Below are positions 60,901 to 64,000 of a stretch of DNA of 64,000 bases, piece after piece. Source of the DNA: Phymorhynchus buccinoides (Eukaryota; Mollusca; Gastropoda; Neogastropoda; Raphitomidae); NCBI GenBank assembly GCA_017654935.2, contig CM065686.1, positions 24,394,034 to 24,458,033 on the forward strand. Reading direction: 5' to 3'. Both the position numbers and the translations under genes were made by a program. Position 1 is the stretch's first letter. Every line of letters starts with the position of its first letter. The notes under the pieces were generated by a model. It was given only the letters and a program-made list of their open reading frames with translations, searched no databases and was not told where the DNA came from.

Positions 60901-63076
60901 CCATGGCATTTCTCCGTTAGATCCTTCCGGTCCGGAGTTTACTCAGTTTTTGGCTCACCTCCACCAGAACCGCGGCTTATCCGCTCAGACGTTAAATGGA
61001 TACAAGGCTTCTGTTGTGCATACTATAACGGTAGCTACGGGCAAGAGAAATCCTTCTTTTTCCTTAGCTATTGAACTTTCACATCTGATTGATGCAGTCC
61101 GCAACAAGTCTGTGTCCTCGGGCGTTCGCCTTCCTCAGTGGGATTTGTTCGTTGTTCTGTCCTTTCTTCGGGATCAATGTGAACCTTTAGCATCGTTGTC
61201 TTTCAAGTTGTTGACATACAAGACAGTTTTTCTATTGTCTTTAGCTACGGCTAGGCGGGTTAGTGGCGTCCATGCTCTTAGCGGTCTAGGTTCGGATATT
61301 GAGTTCAATTCTTCGGATCAATCCATGACACTGTCTTTTCTTCCGGAGTTTCGTGCTAAGAACCAGTCCGCTCAGGCGTCCTCTCCTTCAGTGACAGTTC
61401 AGAGTCTTTGCACCATTCTGGCTCCTGATGACACCGACAGATTCCTATGTCCAGTTAGAGCCCTTCGGTTATACTTGAAGAGAACTTCTCAGTTCCGAGG
61501 GCACAAACGACGCCTGTTCGTTTCACTGAATGACAAATACATGAAAGACATTTCGAAATCCACCATTTCTAGGTGGCTGATAGATGCTATAAAATTAGCA
61601 TACTCAAACGCTGACAAATCCTTGCCCCAAAACCCCCTGAGAGCCCATGAAATTCGGGCTATCAGCTCCTCCTTGGCCATGATCAAGGGTGTGGCCTTAT
61701 CCAGCGTCTTGGAGGCCGCCTACTGGAAGTCAGAGACCACGTTCTTGAACTTCTATCTACGACATTTCTCCGCCAGGAGACAAAATGATACCTACGGCAT
61801 CAGGAAGCTGGTGCTGGCACAGACCCCTGTCTCCTTGGTCTAACGGTAATTTATGTTGTTATTGTTTATTGGGATGCATATATATGTATATGCCTGTTGG
61901 GGGAATGAAATTATATGTTCATACGGATGCTTCCGGTGCTATCACGGGGATACCCTGGGTAATCCCGCTTTTTGGATATAATGGGTATGAAATGTTTGCT
62001 CTTTGTTGGAAAGTTAAAAATTCAACAATGTTTTTTCTTACCCACCTCCTCGTTGGGAAACAACTCATTCGTAGTGAAACGGTAACATGATAGAATAGAT
62101 TGGATGATTTTATTTAATATAACTATCTATTCTATCTATATACTTACCGTTTCACTACGATCAAAGGTTCCCACCCACCTCCCTCCGACGAAAACATCGT
62201 TGCGAGTCGATTAGTCAAAAAATTTATCATGATTCAAAGTTGGCTCCCCGGAAGTGACGTCAGGAAGGGGATCCACAGCAGCTCAGTGGTATTGCTAAAC
62301 CAGACCAAGGGAAGTAAGTTAGTCTTGTGAAGACTAAGACTTTTTTGGTCTTTGGTAATTGGCATTAGCTCCAAATTGGAAGAGATAACTCATTCGTAGT
62401 GAAACGGTAAGTATATAGATAGAATAGATAGTTATATTAAATAAAATCATCCATTTAGCATTCGCAATGCCACTGGGACCCTCTATCTCGCCTCTAGGGC
62501 CCTCTACACTTGTAAGTGGGACCCCTTGTTTTGCGGGATGATTGGGAGCCCTGGTCTATCAGATATGAAGTGCTCCACTGAAGAACTAAGATACTGGGGG
62601 AACAATACCACGCCCCCCCCTCCCCCCTTCCTTCCTCCCTGCATCTCTCTCTCTTTGTCTTATTGGATTCGACATATTAAACCCTTGGCCTTTCCTGCCT
62701 GTCTCTTGTACGGGCAGTATGTCATTGATGATGTCATAACTTGTGATGTTGCAACTCTGGTTTTTGTTTTAGAACAACCAGGAAAGATAAAAGCATGCCT
62801 GCCGCATATGTATGTCTACATTCTGTGTAAAAACGTTGGTTCAAAAGTTTACCTAATTTGTGAATGTTCTGTTTCCAGGAGCATCAGATGACCCAACACT
62901 ACCAGAAGTCAGATCTTCAGGAGTACCGCATCAAGAAGATGGAGATGGGGCGCTTTGAGATCGCCACCTGGTATTCCTCGCCCTACCCCGAAGAGTACGC
63001 CCGCCTGCCCAAGATCTATCTCTGTGAATTTTGCCTCAAGTACATGAAGACGGCCACCATACTACGGCGACATTTG
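42573..63076 (+). CDS. KAT7: MYST histone acetyltransferase KAT7/HBO1 (5' part, 7 exons; continues past window)
   Basis: Exons 42573-42587, 45732-45852, 51026-51298, 51811-51893, 52496-52582, 55607-55813 and 62879-63076 join in frame to 328 codons without a stop. KAT7 is the nuclear catalytic subunit of HBO1 complexes acetylating histone H3/H4. Marks: an MPRRK start as in vertebrate KAT7; a Ser/acidic N-terminus with a Lys-rich patch; a C2HC finger (C128, C133, H146, C152) in CPLPGC...[10 protein letters not shown]...CPLYHN, which separates KAT7 from KAT5, KAT6 and KAT8; a charged coiled segment (exons 5-6); then the MYST start, [20 protein letters not shown], with its zinc-finger residues C311, C314 and H327. 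The acetyl-CoA site lies beyond the window. Splice phases are 0, 1, 1, 0, 0, 0. Extra small exons in the 5.2-kb second intron cannot be excluded. The last intron before exon 7 contains a complete DIRS element. Confidence 0.93.
42856..42947. mobile_element. 92-bp TIR element
   Basis: TATGCCCGTCAA...AAGAACGATAAT at the left is inverted at the right as ATTATCGTTCTTGACGGGCA followed by TA. The left arm has a 6-bp interruption (CTTGTC). Confidence 0.6.
43125..43290 (-). pseudogene. LINE reverse transcriptase C-terminal fragment
   Basis: The minus-strand translation reads [20 protein letters not shown], then [14 protein letters not shown], then [14 protein letters not shown]. This is the classical end of CR1/Jockey-type LINE proteins (NRVVxxWNSLP...FKNxLD). 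No 5' part is adjacent. Confidence 0.75.
43282..43410 (+). repeat. Inverted repeat arm A
   Basis: TTTCTGGTGGTACTGGAAGG to about AAAACCAGTAGATAAATG is the inverted, slightly diverged match of 44458-44580. The arms lie about 1.05 kb apart. Confidence 0.8.
43995..44264. mobile_element. MITE with ATGGGTGCAACT termini, copy 2
   Basis: Partner of 31860-32135. It is bounded by TATATACATGGGTGCAACTT at the left and GTAATTGCACCCATGTATAT at the right, so a short TA-rich target is likely. Confidence 0.85.
44300..44580 (-). pseudogene. LINE fragment with inverted repeat arm B
   Basis: The minus-strand frame includes [20 protein letters not shown] and [13 protein letters not shown], matching the LxWPxLxxRRxxxRLxMxYKI block of LINE reverse transcriptase C-termini. 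Its 5' part (44458-44580) is arm B of the inverted pair with 43282-43410. Confidence 0.65.
44581..45731. other. KAT7 intron 1 remainder, no gene
   Basis: Unassigned sequence with a short inverted pair (CATGGCTACTGCGCATGTGC near 44987 against GCACATGCGCAGTAGCCATT near 45161). This suggests a decayed element of about 190 bp. Confidence 0.45.
45732..45852 (+). CDS. KAT7: KAT7 exon 2
   Basis: Acceptor GATGTTTTCAG, donor AAAG/GTTTGC. 121 nt, starting in phase 0 and ending in phase 1. Encodes a Ser/Asp-rich segment ([20 protein letters not shown]) and the basic TRITRRS, similar in composition to the N-terminus of vertebrate KAT7. Confidence 0.85.
45890..46345. mobile_element. Dispersed repeat interrupted by a GGGGC-terminal MITE
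   Basis: The outer repeat (45890-45949 and 46281-46345) matches 16925-17135. The inner MITE (about 45950-46280) matches the outer element at 12395-14292. TGAAA borders both sides, a possible target duplication. Confidence 0.75.
46346..46713. other. KAT7 intron 2, no gene
   Basis: Unassigned sequence. Confidence 0.5.
46714..49690. repeat. Composite tandem array: four cores with two spacer types
   Basis: A core of about 200 bp (GCGATGTGGTTTTGTATGCA...TTACAATGTTTTAA) begins at 46796, 47563, 48328 and 49046. Cores 1 and 2 are followed by spacer X (ATATCGGAAATTACACATGC..., about 560 bp). Cores 3 and 4 are followed by spacer Y (ACTCACAAATCACTCCAGCC..., about 500 bp). The end of spacer Y (TGCTAGATGAAGATCAGCC) also precedes core 1. 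The order is therefore Y-core-X-core-X-core-Y-core-Y. Short frames on both strands are conserved between copies only because the DNA is duplicated. No protein family was recognised. Confidence 0.9.
49691..49841. other. Unique sequence and left direct repeat
   Basis: AAGGCATCAGCAATACTAGG and following bases (49797-49830) recur at 50326-50360, bracketing the DIRS fragment. Confidence 0.7.
49842..50325 (+). mobile_element. Truncated DIRS copy (left ITR + start of gag)
   Basis: Aligns with the left 480 bp of the complete element at 55988: ATCTATTCT...TTTCACTACGAATGAG, the TGACGTCACTTCCGG block (50001), the untranslated leader, and the first about 20 codons of gag ([20 protein letters not shown]). 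It then breaks off. It is flanked by an imperfect 34-35 bp direct repeat. Confidence 0.9.
50326..51025. other. KAT7 intron 2, 3' part
   Basis: Contains an isolated piggyBac-like terminus (GGCGGTGAAAGGGTTAA at 50896-50912), matching the right end of 53493-54039. Ends in the acceptor GTCAACAACAG. Confidence 0.6.
51026..51298 (+). CDS. KAT7: KAT7 exon 3
   Basis: 273 nt, phase 1 at both ends. Encodes a Pro/Lys/Ser-rich linker ([14 protein letters not shown]) and the first half of the C2HC zinc finger (CPLPGCDSK). Donor CAAAG/GTTTTC. Confidence 0.9.
51299..51810. other. KAT7 intron 3
   Basis: 512 bp of AT-rich intron. No feature beyond the splice sites was seen. Confidence 0.6.
51811..51893 (+). 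CDS. KAT7: KAT7 exon 4
   Basis: Completes the C2HC finger: [20 protein letters not shown], then NTTAEECK. Vertebrate KAT7 has GHLTGKHERH...CPLYHNLSADECK here. Starts in phase 1, ends in phase 0 (AAG/GTTAGC). Confidence 0.93.
51944..52290. mobile_element. MITE with ACTATAAGGCG terminus, copy 2
   Basis: Left end TGTGGACTATAAGGCGATAC then TTTTCCCCCTGACTGAGA; right end AAGGTGTGCCTTATAGTCCC. It is probably interrupted by the element at 52080-52257. Relative of 36245-36706. Confidence 0.6.
52080..52257. mobile_element. Short element with GGGTGCATG termini
   Basis: GGGGTGCATGTGGGTG at the left and CTGCATGCACCCATG at the right are imperfect inverted repeats. The interior has repeated CAGGCA motifs. 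The left part also occurs at 33352-33428. Confidence 0.6.
52496..52582 (+). CDS. KAT7: KAT7 exon 5
   Basis: 87 nt, phase 0 at both ends (acceptor TTGGTTTTCAG, donor CAG/GTGAGA). Encodes a Lys/Arg/Glu-rich helical segment ([20 protein letters not shown]) that follows the zinc finger. Confidence 0.85.
52779..53247. mobile_element. 469-bp non-autonomous TIR transposon
   Basis: CAGGCATCAGAA at the left and TTCTGATGCCTG at the right are perfect 12-bp inverted termini. TACTGT flanks both ends (52773-52778 and 53248-53253), a 6-bp visible duplication. The left subterminal region is GC-rich with CCGGCGGATTTCCGCGG-type inverted motifs, echoed at the right by CCGCGGATTGG. No transposase. Confidence 0.85.
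53493..54039. mobile_element. piggyBac-like MITE (547 bp)
   Basis: TTAA at 53489-53492 and 54040-54043. Termini CCCTTTCACCGC / GCGGTGAAAGGG are perfect 12-bp inverted repeats. The interior has no transposase. A lone matching end is at 50896-50912. Confidence 0.88.
54063..55178. repeat. 69-bp tandem array (about 16 copies)
   Basis: Unit: AAATGGACACAGAATCTGCA, CAATACGATCATTGCTTTCA, GAAAAGACTGACCGCTAATA and ATGGTTCTT. Copies differ at a very few positions (ACAC[A/G]GAA; ACT[A/G]ACC; GC[T/C]AAT). Because 69 is divisible by 3, a minus-strand frame of 23-residue repeats stays open for over 300 codons; it is not a gene. Confidence 0.97.
55179..55606. other. KAT7 intron 5, 3' end
   Basis: Unassigned intronic sequence ending in the acceptor CATTTTCCAG. 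Confidence 0.6.
55607..55813 (+). CDS. KAT7: KAT7 exon 6
   Basis: 207 nt, phase 0 at both ends (donor CTG/GTCAGT). Encodes a highly charged helical region, then [20 protein letters not shown] and [16 protein letters not shown]. Vertebrate KAT7 has [20 protein letters not shown] and DLDLFRRAQARA at this place. Confidence 0.93.
56003..56191 (+). repeat. DIRS left inverted terminal repeat
   Basis: TTACCGTTTCACTACGAATG to ACTTTGAATCATAATAAATT. It is inverted at the right end with only a few differences. It carries TGACGTCA (56149-56156, a full CRE) directly followed by CTTCCGG (ETS-type core). Confidence 0.9.
56410..58863 (+). CDS. DIRS gag-like ORF1
   Basis: 817-residue frame opening with ATG at 56410, after a leader of about 220 bp beyond the ITR. 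The first about 85 residues are Ser/Lys-rich low-complexity sequence with a Pro run. The middle is polar and acidic with many Arg/Thr. The last about 200 residues include a helical block ([20 protein letters not shown] to [17 protein letters not shown]) and then a basic Arg/Ser/Gly tail ([12 protein letters not shown]...GRKQPFH) suited to nucleic-acid binding. No zinc knuckle is seen. DIRS gag proteins are poorly conserved, so the assignment rests mainly on position upstream of RT. The N-terminus is shared with the truncated copy at 49842. The stop is TAA at 58861-58863. Confidence 0.85.
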   Translation: MSDIGVTSVPSASTSSSSSKQSRDEKGKFLSTPTPSSSSSSKKESSSKSRSSSSSSSSKKKVPPPPPLLPTHSSSSTSAVSEPSVEQTEHVISLVDSSTLVSDMLAELQNKGLVLVPSSSLVSMSGGSMRPTTTRTNTKLDCDSVPLDEPPSLADENLRDRVPYHSRSFDGFETAVSTSYSTDQLASLERKTGIPIFSMDENLDGHFSDRRERTRTDTVPVYDSRSRECVIPRMDSPRNWQIRNSRPVSPPGLSGSGSMARGWKKSGHVRSQTGTRHGDSGRPWGEADNGSVIREPMKHGHVTLETATRTGSTVPVGTVGTDRIRTTSVDPSERTMLSRRRTVSATERFSTDETPHGLPSRNSGLGLHVSPVEDDFLPPYSEDDSEFDSAVRDEVRRVMRERFSDHQHPGDETDQDVDRFSRVEQGSFCSEPPVQVEPVPSTGNYQGYLDILRPYCQDIKPMPLSESNSSKEQPQFFGELQAPKEARLALHTSPFIRQELRRADSILWTQPQILTEEDDGPPPRQPDPIPSRAGTFLKKDFFPPFQLSSTFVPVPSHSSVSPQEKQSLDFRPQRGQSTVSFSQSSFNNLERSSYAVLRAASLATSMLQTLSQIVGSTTTAKPEDFSLLESIDERALGVCLASLNKAVNSISSVASSTRVQLAATYRDSVVRACKLRLDLEERSTLRSCPSHPSATFHPNTVKDVLEGSKKRRNDLSQEQLMMWARKAASQSFAAPQPKRARTEFKPASHTPSRMMSSRGRVSRFPYNQSSGQRHRPAFQPTPPSSARGSSFSGRGSAASGPPRFSRTAFSGRKQPFH
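58878..60824 (+). CDS. DIRS ORF: reverse transcriptase - RNase H - Dam-like methyltransferase
   Basis: 648 codons counted from a GTG. The frame is also open upstream, overlapping the gag end by at least 100 nt in the -1 frame. The first in-frame AUG is at codon 125, inside the RT domain, so expression by frameshift from gag or other non-AUG means is likely. [22 protein letters not shown] (about 96-115), DLRDAYFHV (145-153), [13 protein letters not shown] (176-188), catalytic YLDD (209-212), NYLGM. RNase H: TDAS (D375), LLELEA (E407/E409), CGDNTTA (D432), LADQLS (D483). C-terminal domain: [16 protein letters not shown] and YPPTS (515-560), matching the Dam-like methyltransferase of DIRS elements, although the usual NPPY/DPPY is altered to YPPT. 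Confidence 0.93.
   Translation: MEGPGFSADTSVGSLWECLPSWERLVENTWILQVVRAGYRFQFTQEPPLSSHPISFPAPQDRAKFEALDKEVASLQQKGAIIPVAPVDSGFYSRLFVVPKKNGEFRPVLDLSPLNKYIRTDKFKMETAASIRLSILQNDWATSIDLRDAYFHVGIHPSRQKFLRFVWRQQTFQFVALPFGLSPAPWIFTRVTKELVRIARAQSIRLRVYLDDWLLLASSRALCLSQTETLVQLSASLGFRIHDIKSDLTPSTSFNYLGMSFNTVQFTVRPSDSRILALVESVTALRQKTSASARQLLRLLGLMESVADLLPLARVHKRPLQRLLAQRKISRLQLEHQVMLGDWFLEATEQWTDRAWVNQTVPIRPLQQQLFLHTDASKTGWGAHLDDREASGKWTLAETLFHINLLELEAVARALKSFAVCLTGKWVTVCGDNTTALSYLRRQGGTRSPALSRKAEEILLWAQAKQISLSVEYVPGKLNVLADQLSRKGQILPTEWTIAHQSLLPLWSLWGKPHVDLFATRFNCRLPVYVSPMRDPQALARNAFSMPWTGMSAYAYPPTSLLPKVLEKYSRDLPRLIIIAPFWETSPWFPELTSLSHVPSVPLRLTKDTLLQPRTGVGHANPQLFQLTAWLLCGQACEHADSQNKLWT
60764..61843 (+). 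CDS. DIRS tyrosine recombinase
   Basis: 359 residues from the AUG at 60764, overlapping the preceding frame by 61 nt. The same frame is open upstream to 58688, so the true start is uncertain. The N-terminal half is a SAM-like core-binding region ([40 protein letters not shown]). Catalytic residues: R164/R165 in [10 protein letters not shown]295-x-x-R298 in AHEIRA, W321 and the nucleophile Y331 in FLNFYLRHF. The R-H-R-Y set is therefore complete. Its role is to integrate the circular cDNA of the element. Tyrosine recombinase in place of a DDE integrase is the defining feature of DIRS and Ngaro elements. Confidence 0.93.
   Translation: MATMRSGLRARGLSEQTVDLVLKARRQSTNKLYDIRWASWYGFCLSHGISPLDPSGPEFTQFLAHLHQNRGLSAQTLNGYKASVVHTITVATGKRNPSFSLAIELSHLIDAVRNKSVSSGVRLPQWDLFVVLSFLRDQCEPLASLSFKLLTYKTVFLLSLATARRVSGVHALSGLGSDIEFNSSDQSMTLSFLPEFRAKNQSAQASSPSVTVQSLCTILAPDDTDRFLCPVRALRLYLKRTSQFRGHKRRLFVSLNDKYMKDISKSTISRWLIDAIKLAYSNADKSLPQNPLRAHEIRAISSSLAMIKGVALSSVLEAAYWKSETTFLNFYLRHFSARRQNDTYGIRKLVLAQTPVSLV
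62060..62160. repeat. DIRS internal complementary region (ICR)
   Basis: The left half (ACTCATTCGTAGTGAAACGG, then TAACATGATAGAATAGAT) is the reverse complement of the left outer end (from 55988). The right half (TGGATGATTTTATTTAATAT, then ...ATATACTTACCGTTTCAC) is the reverse complement of the right outer end (to 62453). The junction AGAT/TGGATG sets the two element boundaries. Confidence 0.9.
62224..62453 (-). repeat. DIRS right inverted terminal repeat plus extension
   Basis: Inverted match of 56003-56191, followed by the right-specific extension AAGTATATAGATAGAATAGA...AAATCATCCA. It also carries CCGGAAG next to TGACGTCA (62248-62262). Confidence 0.9.
62454..62878. other. KAT7 intron 6, 3' end
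   Basis: Unassigned intronic sequence. The acceptor TCTGTTTCCAG precedes exon 7. Confidence 0.6.
62879..63076 (+). CDS. KAT7: KAT7 exon 7 (start of MYST domain)
   Basis: 198 nt, phase 0 at both ends (donor TTG/GTAAGT). Encodes the MYST entry: [20 protein letters not shown] and [20 protein letters not shown], with three of the four zinc ligands of the MYST C2HC finger. The fourth would be in the next exon, outside the window. Confidence 0.96.
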
Positions 63077-63373
63077 GTAAGTTTACTTAAACCTACTCCT
63101 AATGGAGATTTTTTTGGGGGGATGGGGGGTTCTTTCAGTGCAAACAAAAAGGTTTAACCAATGACTTTGTATTGAATATTTTTAGTGAAAGGGGATTCAA
63201 AACGAGAACTTTTGAAAATATGAAGGAACTTTTTGCTTAAGAATGTTAATTGTTGGTTTACTGTGTTATTTTTGTTGGAACTATTCAAATATGTGAAGGA
63301 AAATAAAAACAAGATTGCGAGAAAAGGTTGTGGAACATACAGGCGTTATGCTCTTCATTATAAAATGTTTCGG
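63077..63373. other. KAT7 intron 7, unique part
   Basis: AT-rich intron sequence with a short G run (63114-63130). No gene. Confidence 0.6.
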
Positions 63374-63757
63374 TAAAGGTCAAGATGTGCCACCCCCCCT
63401 ACATTTCTCGGTTAATTGTATTTTTCCGTTATTGCCTTTCTTACCATACATACAGCTGTATTTTAGGAACATTTTTAGCTAATAACCTTTTTGGAATACT
63501 AACCCTATCCCTAAACCTAACCCTACCCCCCCACTATGTACTGCAGTACACCGTGATTTGTCACAGTTGTGGTTCGTTGCGTTTTTCCGTCTTATAGGGT
63601 GGGGGGTTGGGTTAGGCTTAGGGCTAGGGTTAGGGATAGGGTTAGTATTCCGAAAAGGTTATTAGCTAAAAATGTTCCTAAAATACAGCTGTAAGAAAGG
63701 CAAAAACGGAAAAATAGAATTAACCGAGAAATGCAGGGGGGGTGGCACATCTTTACC
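63374..63757. mobile_element. Fold-back MITE with telomere-like core, copy 2
   Basis: The left arm from GGTAAAGGTCAAGATGTGCC and the right arm to GGCACATCTTTACCTTTGCC are inverted over about 150 bp. The arms meet in ACCCTATCCCTAAACCTAAC on the left and TTAGGGCTAGGGTTAGGGAT on the right, degenerate telomere-type CCCTAA/TTAGGG units. Same family as 1648-2008. Confidence 0.88.
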
Positions 63758-64000
63758 TTTGCCAATGTTTCTTTAAACCAATTTAAGTCATCCTGAAATC
63801 GGGTTTAGTTTTTTTATATTAAAAAATGCTGTTTTAATAAAATAAAAAGAGAATCAGTCTCACAAAATCATGTCGCAGTTCACCAGAAATAACTCGATGT
63901 TTCAACATCATTTTGAGCAATACTGAGAACTACAAACAAACTTTCTTCCAAAGAACTGGGTCTGTCTGGACGAAGAAACCGCAACAGCTGAGATGATTGA
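63758..64000. other. KAT7 intron 7, no feature
   Basis: No exon resembling the next MYST segment is present before the window ends. Confidence 0.6.

Larger units (their letters stand above)
55988..62453 (+). mobile_element. Full-length DIRS-type tyrosine-recombinase retrotransposon
   Basis: A 6.47-kb element lies in the KAT7 intron between exons 6 and 7, same strand as the gene. It has inverted terminal repeats of about 190 bp (near 56003-56191 and 62224-62412), unequal outer extensions, and an internal complementary region near the 3' end (about 62060-62160), whose two halves complement the left and right outer ends. This is the DIRS architecture, used to rebuild a circular intermediate that a tyrosine recombinase integrates without target duplication; none is seen here. 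Three uninterrupted overlapping frames encode gag, RT-RNase H-methyltransferase and recombinase. Intact frames and similar ITRs suggest a young copy. A truncated relative is at 49842-50325. Confidence 0.95.

Overview
The window is nuclear DNA of a repeat-rich animal. Spliced genes with GT-AG introns, very dense microsatellites and many LINE, DIRS and MITE copies suggest a marine mollusc, most likely a gastropod; that is an inference from repeat style, not from a diagnostic gene. Only two host genes can be supported, both on the + strand: a complete four-exon clarin-family tetraspan gene (coding exons 14587-33025) and the 5' part of the MYST histone acetyltransferase gene KAT7/HBO1 (seven coding exons, 42573-63076, continuing past the right edge).

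Layout. 1-14500 is repeats: fragments of several LINEs, microsatellites, 23-bp and 53-bp tandem arrays, a 500-N assembly gap (8802-9301), a cluster of palindromic MITEs, and a DNA transposon nested in a MITE. 14587-33025 is clarin; its 13.6-kb second intron holds more LINE and MITE copies. 33026-42500 is intergenic, with a 53-bp array and a perfect 40-bp palindrome. 42573 to the end is KAT7. Its introns contain a four-copy composite array, a truncated DIRS copy, several TIR elements, a 69-bp array (about 16 copies) and a full-length DIRS-type tyrosine-recombinase retrotransposon (about 55988-62453). The DIRS element has uninterrupted gag, RT-RNase H-methyltransferase and recombinase frames, inverted terminal repeats and an internal complementary region.

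The most unusual host feature is in clarin. The 3' ends of introns 2 and 3 have each been amplified into tandem arrays of an acceptor site plus the first tens of bases of the following exon. The four recent decoys before exon 3 and the six before exon 4 all run into early stops when read in the correct phase. The most unusual mobile-element features are the intact DIRS element, whose RT frame has no AUG before the RT core, and a LINE family whose two copies here both sit inside (TC)n tracts in the same relative orientation, which suggests microsatellite-targeted insertion.
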